Virus record (IMG/VR): IMGVR_UViG_3300031403_000021 | Span: 1 to 38,226 of that record | Source of the DNA: a virus | Direction: 5' to 3' (one strand) | Length of the DNA stretch: 38,226 bases | Notes under the pieces: model-generated | Seen by the model: the letters and a program-made list of their open reading frames with translations, nothing else | Databases searched by the model: none | What the model was told of the DNA's origin: nothing | In this document: piece after piece, positions 1 to 8,160 of the stretch | How the letters are laid out: the number at the start of each line of letters is the position of its first letter | How positions within the stretch are numbered: position 1 is the first letter of the stretch | Program-made: the position numbers and the translations under genes

Positions 1-195
1 CAAATCTTCACACCTGGTATCAATTTATTCACCTCCACTCCTCACACTCTCTTGTATGATGGCGTATAGTATAGTATCATATCTTATATCCCATGATTAA
101 TCCATCAACCTTTCTAAAAATTTCCCTCAATCAATTACTCTTCCTATTCCACTCCTCACATATCCAGGCTTAGCATCTTTTGCCTTCACTGTTTT
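1..195. repeat. Left copy of the contig self-overlap
   Basis: These 195 bases match 38037-38226 base for base except for 5 extra bases around 66-75, where a TATAC-type unit is present twice instead of once. The overlap shows that the contig closes on itself, giving a unit genome of 38,031 or 38,036 bp. The segment holds the 3' end of the ParB-like gene and the 5' end of the glycosyltransferase gene (ATG at 92-94). Whether it is an assembly overlap or a true terminal redundancy cannot be told from sequence alone. Confidence 0.9.
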
Positions 196-711
196 TATAC
201 CTAACTTCTCTTTGGCTGTCATCCAATCTACATCATTATCAAAATACAATATTACATAATTGTGGCTCTCATACAATTCCTCACTAAATTCTATCTCTGC
301 CTTCAATCAATCTTCCTCCACATCCTTAAAAATATCCATACTAGCAAACTCATCAATTATATCATCATCCATCAAATCCTTCAACTCCTCTTCTAAGTTC
401 TCCAGGTCATAAGTAGAATAATCTGCCAACCTATTATCCAACAATCTATATTTCTTTTTTTGCTTCTCATCCAGTCACTTTATTTGCAACACCTGGACTT
501 CCTCCCACTTCAACAACCTTATGGCTCTTATTCTTCAATGACCTGCCAATATAACACCTTTCTCATCTATTATTACTGGATTAATGTATTCATTCTCCAA
601 TATACTTTTCTTAATCTTCTCAACCTGTGCCTTTCAATGCTTTTTGTTATTTCTCTCATACTCTTTAATCTTTCCAATCTTCATCATAACTAATTCTTTC
701 TTTATACTCAT
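97..711 (-). CDS. ParB/Srx-like nuclease-domain protein
   Basis: The 204-aa product (UGA = Gly) has the ParB/Spo0J N-terminal layout: a basic start, KIKKSILENEYINPVIIDEK, then the hallmark ILAGHGRIRAIRLL at about residues 54-67, followed by the DEKQKKKYRLLDNRLADY region typical of phage ParB-like proteins that precede DNA-modifying enzymes. The C-terminal half is acidic, then basic. The ATG at 709-711 was chosen because the upstream gene ends at 749; MMKIGK 9 codons later is an alternative. It ends TAA, 2 bases before the ATG of the glycosyltransferase across the genome join, so the two are probably translated together. Family members bind or cut DNA, and several accompany phage base-modification genes; the exact role here is inference. 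The 3' end is repeated at 38128-38226. Confidence 0.75.
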
Positions 712-748
712 CACTCAAATTTTCTCATTATAAAAAAGAAATACAAAA

Positions 749-961
749 CTAATTGTGCTTCACTCATTCCTCATGTTTCTTTCTTCCTTCCTCATTCTTC
801 TTCCTCACTATTTTCTTCCAATCTCATCAAAACTCATCTTCCATACTCGCTTCAAATATCTTAGTCTCATAATCAATATACTTTCCTCCTGGTCAATGAC
901 TTTTACCCTCTCCCAAATAACTCACATACTCTTCTATCATATTCTTTGCATTTCAGCTCAT
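749..961 (-). CDS. Hypothetical protein, 70 aa
   Basis: Small charged protein starting MSGNAKNMIEEYVSYL and ending in a Lys/Glu-rich helix (KKNEEEGRKKHEEG). Gly-rich stretch GEGKSHGPGGKY near residue 17. It lies between the membrane-anchored protein and the ParB-like gene and ends TAG, 37 bases before the ParB start. Four or more UGA-Gly codons. No family recognised. Confidence 0.6.
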
Positions 962-986
962 TACTGGAAGGGGTTAAGTTTAAAAA

Positions 987-1343
987 TTATTCCATACACT
1001 TTCAATCTCTCTTTAAACAATCATCAACACCATCAAACTCTACTTCATATATCTCACCCAACCTCGTATCAATAACCAATCACTTCAATACTCAATGTGT
1101 TACCAATTCCTCATGTTCCACATATTCAGTAAGGCTTCATGATACAATATACACATCTACTCATGTTTTAAAATCAATATCAATTCATCCACTTAACACA
1201 TCTCCTGTATCTATCACTCACTCCTTCTCCACTACCACATCTACTATCACCAAATCCTTCTCTCCAAAATTAATCACTCACATCCAGGACAACAACAACA
1301 AACCAATAATTCCACAAACTACCATTACTCCAAAATTTTTCAT
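987..1343 (-). CDS. Membrane-anchored small protein, 118 aa
   Basis: Begins MKNFGVMVVCGIIGLLLL, a signal anchor or uncleaved signal peptide covering about residues 4-20, followed by a beta-rich acidic domain rich in Val and Asp (DLVIVDVVVEKEG, DVYIVSG). The rest should lie outside the cytoplasm. The start ATG (1341-1343) is preceded by CTTTTTAATT rather than a Shine-Dalgarno sequence, and just upstream sit a palindrome and a promoter (1355-1403). It is the first gene of the operon leading to ParB, glycosyltransferase and terminase. No family recognised; surface exclusion or a lysis accessory are only possibilities. Confidence 0.7.
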
Positions 1344-1354
1344 AATTAAAAAGA

Positions 1355-1403
1355 AGTTACTATATAAATACATACTGTATAGTAACTCCTCTCTATAATG
1401 CAA
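1355..1403 (-). promoter_or_regulatory. Promoter with overlapping 10-bp palindrome
   Basis: On the minus strand TTGCAT (1398-1403) is followed after 16 bases by TATACA (1376-1381). A perfect inverted repeat, AGTTACTATA (1355-1364) and TATAGTAACT (1378-1387), overlaps the -10 box, as expected for a repressor operator. The hairpin is followed by CTTCTTTTT on the minus strand, so it could also act as a weak terminator. Confidence 0.5.
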
Positions 1404-1422
1404 TATCTTTTCAATGATTATT

Positions 1423-1785
1423 CTACTTCATCTCCTCACTCTTACTTTCTATATACTTTCATATCTTCCCATACATATACTTTTTCTTCCAGGACAAACT
1501 AAATTTTATCACCTCCCTACATTGTTCCGTATTCATCTTTCACATGTGGCAATCATCTCTACTCATTTTCATCTTCCTAGCTAATGCCACGTACATCTTA
1601 CTCCTATGTCCTTTCCCAAATCACAACTCTTCCAATGCAATTCTATGCTTCCTCTTCCATTCCCATATCTCATCAAACTCCAGGTGTGCCTGTATTCTCC
1701 AATACTTATCCCTGGTCAATTCACTCCTAAAATTCTTCTTACTATACTCACAATATACTCCACTATTTTTGTTTCATGCCTTCAT
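1423..1785 (-). CDS. DUF3268-type zinc-finger-like protein, 120 aa
   Basis: The C-terminal two thirds follow the pattern of phage DUF3268 proteins: an FDEIWEWKRKHR helix, YVALARKMKM, then the conserved segment DDCHMGKMNTEQCREVI (about residues 79-95), which in the family reads ECHIGxFDxEQCRxVI. The usual N-terminal CxxC zinc knuckle is reduced to YCEYSKKN (about residue 11). The family function is unknown; members sit in phage early regions. Starts at ATG 1783-1785, ends TAG. Confidence 0.6.
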
Positions 1786-1806
1786 ACTTCCCAACAAAAA
1801 TAAAAC

Positions 1807-2070
1807 TTACTCCACATAACATATCCTTTCTTCAATAACTTTAAACTCTTTCTCTCACTCCACAACCCAATACTCTTCTCATACACTATCATAAACACAT
1901 ATTCCACCATCCTTATATCTCCTAATCTTCTTACAACTCACTTCAATAATATTCCCACTACAATCATTAGCAATAAATACATCACCAACACTAACTCCAC
2001 AATCTCTCATCATGTGCTTCTTTCTTTCTTGGCCTAACTTTTTTTGCAAATCATTAATTTTTTTGTTCAT
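1807..2070 (-). CDS. Hypothetical protein with SH3-like region, 87 aa
   Basis: N-terminal basic helix (MNKKINDLQKKLGQERKK), then a beta-rich stretch, VSVGDVFIANDCSGNIIEV, resembling small SH3-like barrels of the type GDxV. Extends past a UGA to end EERICYVE. Follows the endolysin gene by 30 bases, so probably cotranscribed with it. No function recognised. Confidence 0.6.
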
Positions 2071-2100
2071 CTTTCATAATTGGTTATAAATAAAAAACCA

Positions 2101-3054
2101 CTATTCTACTAAATACACACTCGCTTGTTGTGGGTGAATCACTTGTTGCACATCACCATCCTTTCAATCAATTCTTCATAAAGCATTCTGTCATATCCCA
2201 TACCATATATCCACTTCATTCCCTACTATTCAACCTCACACATCCGAACAATAAACCTCTCACCATCCTTCTACAAATAAAGTCCTTCACTTGTATCTCT
2301 TATCACATGCTCCATGAGTATACCTATGGTCCTCTTTATAATCCCAACCTTGTGCATTTACAAAATCTCCATTCATCGCTATCTCTTGTTCAAAAGTTCT
2401 TCCCTGGAAGTATCTTGTTTGACAGTTTCACAATGCACTACTTCATCAATCTCCACAAGGCTTCAATGATGTATAATATGCTGTGATTCTACCTTGTCAC
2501 AATAACCTTCTTCCCTCATACTTCCCATCATCAACAACTCTCACCTCTTCCTCCTGGACTACATTAATCTCTTCATACGACTTGCCTCCCTCGACAACAC
2601 GCAATCATCCAACCCTAGAAAAGTCAAAGTTCTTACCAGGACAGGTTTTGTTTTGGAAGTCCTTATGTCATTTCACCTCATCTACATTCACTGCCTTCTC
2701 TTTAATCCATCCAATCAACTTATTCAACATCTTATATTGTGCATCACTTGGCACTTCCTTATCAAAGTTTCACACTAACTCTATATGTACTCCCTTCATA
2801 TTGGATTCACCATTTAATGTAGCACCAACTACAACTCACATATCATTCACCTTCTTAAATCATCCATCCCTATCAATGATATAATGCACTGGTATTATTT
2901 CATATCATCTATTCTCCACATAGGTCCTTCTCATACTCAATTCCATTTCCTCTGCACTCAAATCATTCCTGGTAGCTGTATGATGTATTACTACATACTC
3001 AATACTATCCAACTCCCTACTATCTCACACTTTTCAATCGGTTATTATCTCCAC
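2101..3054 (-). CDS. Endolysin: amidase_2 domain plus C-terminal 3D domain
   Basis: The 317-aa protein has two domains. Residues about 18-150 are an N-acetylmuramoyl-L-alanine amidase (Amidase_2/PGRP): YVVIHHTATRND with the zinc His at about 24, then GHKDF (about 129) and CPGKNF, where the Gly before His is encoded by UGA. Residues about 190-290 match the 3D/RlpA-like double-psi barrel found in lytic transglycosylase-type proteins: AYYTSLKPC, FVEGWGEVYCSD, GGGIVGNEVDIWYG. It should cut peptidoglycan. The start is uncertain: the frame is open upstream into the preceding gene with no ATG, and GTG at 3052-3054 leaves a normal 19-residue lead. No signal peptide, so release would need a holin, which lies 13 kb away. 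Confidence 0.85.
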
Positions 3055-3071
3055 AGTTTCTAGCCATAAGT

Positions 3072-3455
3072 CTAAGATTTGGGCTTTTGAAAACCTAACT
3101 CGGCTAACTTCTCATGATACATCTCGGCAGAAAGCCCAATCACATTCCTCAATCAATCAGCACTTTCCTTATACTCTCATTGCTTTTTCTTAGATACCTC
3201 AATAGCAATATTGGCACTTTCTATGATTCTTTTTTGTGCCTTTATATTCTCCTCTTCTACTGCACTCAATCTCTTCACTTCTACAATCTCTGGCTCACAT
3301 ATCTCTACTGCTTCATCAAAACTAATTCAATTACTCGCAACAAAACTGGAATCACAAACACCAACCAACTTCTTCTCTCATCAAAAAATAAAAGAAAAAA
3401 CTATTCCAATCACAACTAATCATCCAATAACCAAAACTGGATTCATCTTTTTCAT
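3072..3455 (-). CDS. Membrane-anchored coiled-coil protein, 127 aa
   Basis: Residues about 5-24 (PVLVIGGLVVIGIVFSFIF) form one membrane segment. The rest, with EIVEVKRLSAVEEENIKA and EVSKKKQGEYKESA, looks like a helical, partly coiled-coil external domain. It lies directly before the endolysin gene (stop 17 bases from its GTG), so a lysis accessory role (spanin-like or amidase regulator) is plausible but not shown. Start context TTATTATTAATTATG without Shine-Dalgarno, behind a consensus promoter. Confidence 0.7.
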
Positions 3456-3490
3456 AATTAATAATAAGTTAATAAAATAACTGTAATACT

Positions 3491-3519
3491 ATTATATAAG
3501 CGAATCTCTTTTTTGTCAA
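3491..3519 (-). promoter_or_regulatory. Consensus promoter of the endolysin operon
   Basis: Minus strand TTGACA (3514-3519), 17 bases, TATAAT (3491-3496): both hexamers match the sigma-70 consensus. The short palindrome TAATAGTATTA overlaps the 3' side of the -10. It is about 35 bases before the ATG at 3455. Confidence 0.75.
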
Positions 3520-3526
3520 ATTTTTA

Positions 3527-3838
3527 CTATACTTTTTTTCTTCTTCCATTATCCATACACTCTTTATTGCAATATTGTACTCAATGCCTGCTATCATTCC
3601 TCCTACTAATATCATCTTCAAACCTACTACCACAATAATCACATTCATACTCACACCTTCACTTCTTCAACTTTGGCAACTCCCATCCTTCTGTCTTAAA
3701 TCGCTTTCTTACTGCATTATCACTCACTCCATACTCCTTACCAACCTTTGTATAAGTAGTTTTCTTTAATTCTATTTCACAAAAAATCTTTCTCAAAGTT
3801 TCTAATACTGGTTTTCTACTTACTTCCTTATTTCCCAT
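3527..3838 (-). CDS. HTH plus zinc-knuckle DNA-binding protein, 103 aa
   Basis: Contains a resolvase/HNH-associated type helix-turn-helix, YTKVGKEYGVSDNAVRKRFK (about residues 29-48), followed by CEYECDYCGSRF and YCNKECMD, four to five cysteines arranged as a zinc ribbon (about residues 62-95). This combination is typical of small phage DNA-binding proteins and of the N-terminal part of HNH endonucleases, but no HNH motif is present. Overlaps the preceding gene by 11 bases and ends just before a strong promoter. Could be a transcription factor. Confidence 0.7.
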
Positions 3839-4043
3839 CTATCCAATTAATGAATCATTTAAAACTCCTCTCATTAACACCAATATATCAAGCAGCCCAC
3901 TTATAGGCACTATATTTTCTCCACTCACGTTCTAGTCTAGGCATCATCCTTATCATCTTATTAATCTTCTCATAGTCACCATCAACCAAAAACAACATAA
4001 CATCCAGGGTCATCCCAAACTCTATCTTAGTCTTTTCACTCAT
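3828..4043 (-). CDS. Hypothetical protein, 71 aa
   Basis: Short helical protein beginning MSEKTKIEFGMTLDVMLF with the basic helix INKMIRMMPRLEREWRKY. Its 3' end overlaps the next gene by 11 bases, implying translational coupling. No family recognised. Confidence 0.6.
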
Positions 4044-4063
4044 CACAACTACTTACAAAATAA

Positions 4064-4294
4064 CTAAAACTTTTTCAAAAACTGCTCACTATAACACTCA
4101 TTTTCGTAACACACATCCACTTCACTCAATACCCAATATTGCCATCACCATATTTTTATCTCTTTTTCATTGGTCGCTTCACCTAAATTCTTGAACTCCA
4201 AAACCTTTCCAACTACCACTCACAACTTCACACCATAGGTAGGCACACTTACTCTATCTCCTATATCAAATCAACTACTCGGTGGCACTATCAT
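4064..4294 (-). CDS. Hypothetical SH3-like protein, 76 aa
   Basis: Beta-rich: GFDIGDRVSVPTYGVKLGVV resembles an SH3/KOW-like barrel, followed by WGWQYWVLSEVDVCYENEC. Its start lies inside the end of the preceding gene (20-base overlap, different frame). No function recognised. Confidence 0.55.
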
Positions 4295-4553
4295 TCTCCT
4301 CTTGCTTTAAGTAATAAACTGTTGCTAACTCTGCCAATAAATCACTCACATTCTTACAAGCATTCCACCATCAAGCATCATGCTTACTTACCTTGTTATC
4401 TTCTACTTTTCCCACTACCTCACTATTCTCATTCATCATACCCTTTATTCTTTTTGCTAGTTCACACAGATTATCACCATAATCTTCACAATCCTTATTC
4501 CACTCACACATCACCTTCACTTCTCACACTTCTACTCTCCTAATCTTCTTCAT
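4275..4553 (-). CDS. Hypothetical protein, 92 aa
   Basis: Mostly helical (CELAKRIKGMMNENSEVVGK, then WWNACKNVSDLLAELATVYY). The first gene after the structured RNA at 4597-4705, whose terminator T-run ends 44 bases before this ATG, so its expression may depend on read-through. No family recognised. Confidence 0.6.
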
Positions 4554-4596
4554 AATAAATCACTTGAATCAATACATGATTATAAATTTTTATAAT

Positions 4597-4705
4597 AAAA
4601 AAATCCGTAGATTGTGATAGTGGTGTCGCACTCACTGGCAAGAGCGACTATGATAGTTGGGTATCACAAGGCAAAGCCCCCCACCATCACAACCCACGAA
4701 CTTCA
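4597..4705 (-). ncRNA. Structured intergenic RNA with four-way junction
   Basis: Minus-strand RNA closed by a 12-bp stem with one G-U pair (4612-4623 with 4681-4692). Inside are three hairpins: GTCGC/GCGAC (4625-4629, 4644-4648), GATA/TATC (4652-4655, 4662-4665) and GGC/GCC (4670-4672, 4676-4678). It is followed by AATC-UACG-GATT, a UNCG-type tetraloop hairpin, and U7 (4597-4603), a plausible intrinsic terminator. A weak promoter-like pair, TTGATA (4731-4736) and TATGGA (4710-4715, spacing 15), lies upstream. No open frame crosses it. It could be a free small RNA or a leader controlling the gene starting at 4553. No known RNA family recognised; it does not fit a tRNA. Confidence 0.65.
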
Positions 4706-5050
4706 TTAGTCCATAGCACAATAACGGTGGTATCAAATCCTTAAATCTGACATAATTCTACATACTCCATTAAACTCTATTCCATTTGTCATCACTCTAC
4801 AATCTCACACATAGGCACTTATCTTTTTTCATTCTAATTCTCCTACTCTTTCATCAGTATTCTTAATACTGTTTTCATCAAGCCACTTTTTCATTTTCTT
4901 CAAATGACATTTTTTAGTAGTAAAGAAAGTTTCTAGGTTTGGGTCATTCGCCTCTCTTCAACTAATCTCCATCACCTTCCCTTTCTCATTCATACTCACA
5001 ACTACTCTGCAATCCATTTTGTCATTGCATAGATACATTAATTTTTCCAT
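4706..5050 (-). CDS. Hypothetical Cys-containing protein, 114 aa
   Basis: Starts MEKLMYLCNDKMDCRVVVSM and has further Cys/His residues (KKCHLKKMKKW, GVCRIM, YHRYC), so metal binding is possible. It ends TAA directly before the structured RNA. Start context includes TTATTATTAATAA. No family recognised. Confidence 0.6.
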
Positions 5051-5099
5051 CCCTACATGTTTATTAATAATAAAGTAATTGTATTATATGGCTGGATTC

Positions 5100-5468
5100 T
5101 TATTTTTCAAGTTCTTTTCCAGTTTTCTTCATGCTTGGGTCTTCTTCCACCTCTCCCAACACATTCAATTCAATATCCTTCCTCTCTCACACCAATACAT
5201 AATATTGCAACTTCCTTTTTTTATTCACACAAGCAAACACATATCCATCTCACAATTTATTTATAGCAATACTTTTATATTTCCTCAATAACTTAATCAC
5301 CTTCTTACTCGTATAACTCATTTCCCTTGCCTGGTCCGTTAGCATAAAATCATACACCATAAACCTATCCAGGATTAAAAAATTATCCTCAATAAACCTC
5401 ACAGCTTCCTTCCTTCCCACAAAATACAATCCATCATGCGGGGTACTCATACAATTAATATTCATCAT
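5100..5468 (-). CDS. Hypothetical protein, 122 aa
   Basis: Starts MMNINCMSTPHDGLYFVG and continues through two UGA-Gly codons to end KKTGKELEK. The middle is basic and helical (YTSKKVIKLLRKYKS); the C-terminal part is acidic. Located in a run of small genes between replication and lysis modules. No family recognised. Confidence 0.6.
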
Positions 5469-5524
5469 AACTCAATTCACAAAAAAATTAAAGACTCTGT
5501 ATTAATGACTTCTTACTCAAAAAC

Positions 5525-6001
5525 TTAGTCTGAACTATTAATTATTTCTTCTATCGCTATAATTATTCTTGCTCTCATAGTTGGGTCTTGTCTTAATTTA
5601 TCTACGGCTTTTTCTACGCTTCACTCTAGCTTTCATACCAACGACTTTGCGACCTTTCTTGAGAACTCTTCTTGTATGACCTCCTTGAATCTCTTGTTCT
5701 TGATTGTCTTTGACATAGCTGTTCTCAGTATGGATTCTATCTCTGGTATGTTTTCCTCGACAATACCACCTATAATTCAGTCTAGTGGGCTATTGTATCA
5801 TTTCAGTTTGTCTCACACTTTTGATAACAAACATTGGGTAATAACCATAAGTACATCGTTTGGACTCATTATATTTTTCGTATCGCTCATAATTCAACCA
5901 TCATATATAGTAAAATGATATTCTAATAATTTTAATCTATCTCTAAGTCTCTCAATAGCCTTCTCATAACACAATCAACAAAAATTAAAATCAATCACCA
6001 T
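5525..6001 (-). CDS. Hypothetical helical protein, 158 aa
   Basis: The core is highly charged and helical: ENIPEIESILRTAMSKTIK, EEFSRKVAKSLVGKLEGSV and KLRQDPTMRARIIIAIEEII. Codon use in this part is more balanced than in neighbouring genes (more C- and G-ending codons), hinting at a different history. Start uncertain: ATG at 5999-6001 overlaps the previous gene by 17 bases and adds a Cys-containing N-terminus (FNFCGLCYEKAIERLRDRLK); an internal ATG at 5888-5890 (MSDTKNIM) would give 121 aa. No family recognised. Confidence 0.65.
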
Positions 6002-6272
6002 CCCATCAATCTCATGCTTCACACCTTAGCGAGTTTTCTTCATGATACTTATCAACACAATTCCTCATCATGTCTACGACTGCACCAGGACAGTTTTGTT
6101 CTGCAAACATTCTTCTTACCTCATCTTTCATCTTACACTTCTCAATCAAATAACCAAAATATCAACAGTTATCTTCATACAATAAATCTACTTGGCAGTT
6201 CTTATACTTCCCAAATAATATCACTCCATCTTCAAACCTTTTCCTCCTCTTCTTTTTACTTCATGCCTTCAT
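5985..6272 (-). CDS. DUF3820-like small protein, 95 aa
   Basis: The segment FEDGVILFGKYKNCQVDLLY resembles the MPFGKYKGK pattern of DUF3820 proteins, small proteins often found near nucleases and phage replication genes. The C-terminal half has several Cys residues. The basic N-terminus MKAGSKKKRRKRF could contact nucleic acid. The match is by eye and short. Confidence 0.5.
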
Positions 6273-6273
6273 A

Positions 6274-6579
6274 TTAAATCACTCACATAACTAAATCCCC
6301 CCAAATATCTCAATCAAAACTTATAGCTTCTCTCACTATTCATTTTTGCAAAACCTTTCATGTCCTTATCGCACCCTCCAATACATAATAAATCAAATAA
6401 CACTCGGTAACTCATTGGCTGTACTGGAACTCATCCAAATCAGCTAGCACATTATATCAATCCATCTCCCTTATCCACATCCAATCTTCTTTCATCTCTT
6501 CAAATCACCACTTCTTCATAATAGGAGCAATAAAACTATTCTTCCTAACGTCTGGTCAATAACCTCATCTATATCACAT
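6274..6579 (-). CDS. Hypothetical protein, 101 aa
   Basis: Rich in aromatic residues (KKWGFEEMKEDWMWIREMDG, ECYLIYYVLEGAI). UGA is the second codon, and the protein has about ten UGA-Gly codons, among the densest here. Follows the zinc-ribbon gene by 22 bases. No family recognised. Confidence 0.6.
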
Positions 6580-6601
6580 AATATAACCCAAAAAATAAAA
6601 A

Positions 6602-6826
6602 CTACTTACCCAACACATCAATCACATCATTCAAAAGATTAATCGCACCATTCAACTTCTTCCTCACCACCTCATCTCACTTCACTATCATTCAATCAAT
6701 CTCTCTCTTACACTTATCATCACTCAAATCATCCTGCCCACATTGCACACACAAATTGTCCGAAGGAGTCTTTGCATGAATATACCTGCAACATGATACA
6801 CAATAATATCCCAACCTATCACTCAT
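6602..6826 (-). CDS. Zinc-ribbon protein, 74 aa
   Basis: Two Cys pairs in the first 30 residues, YYCVSCCRYIHAK and NLCVQCGQDD (CxxC-x16-CxxC), form a typical zinc ribbon; the rest is a helical region ending INLLNDVIDVLGK. Likely nucleic-acid or protein binding; precise role unknown. Confidence 0.65.
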
Positions 6827-6889
6827 CTCAATCACTTCACATAAATAAAACACACATCCACTCTCTCATCTATCTAACCAAAAACAATC

Positions 6890-7117
6890 TTAAGCCATTA
6901 CATATCACAAACCATCCACATACACCTTCCCATCAATAACTTCTCTCTCTGATATATTCAAATCAGCTTCCTTCTTTTTCTTCTTCCAATCCAAATCAAT
7001 CTCTCCATCACCAAATCACTTTCTAATCTTTTTGGTTTTGTATCATGCAAATACATCAACCATTGTCTTCTCTCCCTTTGCATTATTTTCTCTCACTCTT
7101 TCTACAAAACTTTTCAT
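6890..7117 (-). CDS. Hypothetical basic protein, 75 aa
   Basis: Lys/Glu-rich protein starting MKSFVERVRENNAKGEKTM with the run DLDWKKKKKEADL. No motif recognised. Member of the small-gene operon. Confidence 0.55.
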
Positions 7118-7143
7118 CACTCCCAACAACAATAAATAAAACA

Positions 7144-7359
7144 CTATCACACCATAAACTCCATATATCAAACATATAACATTGTAGCATATTCTCTATC
7201 ATTCAACTTATACTTCTCTTTCAATTCTTCTTCAAACTTCCTCACTTCTTCCTTACTACCACACTCCTTATACAACACTTCTGCTTCCTGGAATACAACA
7301 ACACACTTCTTAATCAAATCTTCTCATAACTCTTCTCTAACCTTTTTTAAATCTAACAT
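7144..7359 (-). CDS. Hypothetical helical protein, 71 aa
   Basis: Predicted almost entirely helical, acidic: VREELGEDLIKKCVVVFQEA and VRKFEEELKEKYKLNDREY. No family recognised. Confidence 0.55.
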
Positions 7360-7379
7360 ACCCAACCATAATTAATAAA

Positions 7380-7505
7380 TTAAATATTATGCTTTTCTGC
7401 TAATTCAACCAACTCACTCATTCCCATACACACTAATACACTTTCTTTCTCATACCTCATCAACTCTCAAATCAACTCACTCTCACCCCAACACCAATAT
7501 CACAT
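7380..7505 (-). CDS. Hypothetical small protein, 41 aa
   Basis: Starts MGYWCWGESELIGELMRYEK and ends ELVELAEKHNI; in frame only when UGA is Gly. Spaced 20 bases from the next gene, with an AATTAATAAATTAAAT leader there. Too short for a family call. Confidence 0.4.
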
Positions 7506-7528
7506 CTCAACCAAAACACAAAATAAAA

Positions 7529-7648
7529 CTACTTCAATCTAATACTTCTCATCATTCTTCTTAGATTCATGTAACTTGCTTTTTCTGCCCACTCTACCAA
7601 ATCTCTATCTCATGTAATAACCCCATACTCAATAACTGATTCTCTCAT
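7529..7648 (-). CDS. Hypothetical small protein, 39 aa
   Basis: Starts MRESVIEYGVITGDRDLVEW and ends RSIRLK with TAG. First open frame after the terminator at 7661-7700. Short; coding status supported mainly by codon pattern. Confidence 0.4.
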
Positions 7649-7660
7649 AACACATATCCT

Positions 7661-7700
7661 AAAAATTAAAGACAAGATAGGTTTCTTTCTTCCTTTCTTG
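7661..7700 (-). terminator. Intrinsic terminator
   Basis: Minus strand CAAGAAAGG (7692-7700) pairs with CCTATCTTG (7673-7681), one mismatch, followed by TCTTTAATTTTT. It lies 27 bases after the stop of the gene at 7727-8083. Confidence 0.5.
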
Positions 7701-7726
7701 ATTAATTACACTATAAGGCTTTTTAT

Positions 7727-8083
7727 TTATATTTCAAGTATATTTCCATAGGTATCTAAATTAATCGTAGACTTATAATGAATTTGTATTGTTTCTCTCG
7801 CAAATACATAATTCCCTTCTTCTACTGCAATTCCCAATACTGCCCATCTAATATACTCTTCATCTTCACACCTCATCAATGTTCTCACCATTCCCATCTC
7901 ACTATCCCAATCCATTCAACCATTCATCTCACACTCATCAAGGCTCAAAACATCCCTAGCTTCATACATTGCTTCCTGGATTGTGGCTTGGTTCTCATAC
8001 AACCAATTACTCTCCTGTACTACTGGTGGTGACATACTTAGCATCCAACCAGTCAATCCAATAATCATTCCTTCTAATACCAT
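7727..8083 (-). CDS. Hypothetical, possibly exported protein, 118 aa
   Basis: Residues 1-22 (MVLEGMIIGLTGWMLSMSPP) are hydrophobic, like a signal peptide or anchor but short on N-terminal positive charge. The rest is acidic (LSLDECEMNGGMDWDSEMG) with a helical stretch RWAVLGIAVEEGNYVFARET. It is alone behind a consensus promoter with an operator-like palindrome and ahead of a terminator, so it looks like an independently controlled gene. No family recognised. Confidence 0.65.
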
Positions 8084-8106
8084 TCTAATTTTCTTTACAA
8101 GATAAA

Positions 8107-8144
8107 AGTAACCCTATTATAAGGTTACTCGTTTATTCTGTCAA
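8107..8144 (-). promoter_or_regulatory. Consensus promoter with operator palindrome
   Basis: Minus strand TTGACA (8139-8144), 17 bases, TATAAT (8116-8121). The inverted repeat AGTAACC / GGTTACT (8107-8113 and 8123-8129) straddles the -10 box, the usual place for a repressor site. It drives the gene at 7727-8083. The half-site GTTACT also occurs in the palindrome at 1355-1387, so both may answer to the same regulator. Confidence 0.7.
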
Positions 8145-8160
8145 ATTTTTGAAAACTAAT

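Noticed and set aside
4612-4692. tRNA gene at the four-way RNA
   Set aside because: The closing stem is 12 bp, the arms lack T-loop GTTCRANYC and D-loop motifs, and no 7-base anticodon loop fits.
5525-6001. Plus-strand membrane protein at 5676-5918
   Set aside because: The opposite strand gives a better helical protein with sensible codons and proper neighbours, so the + frame is a shadow.
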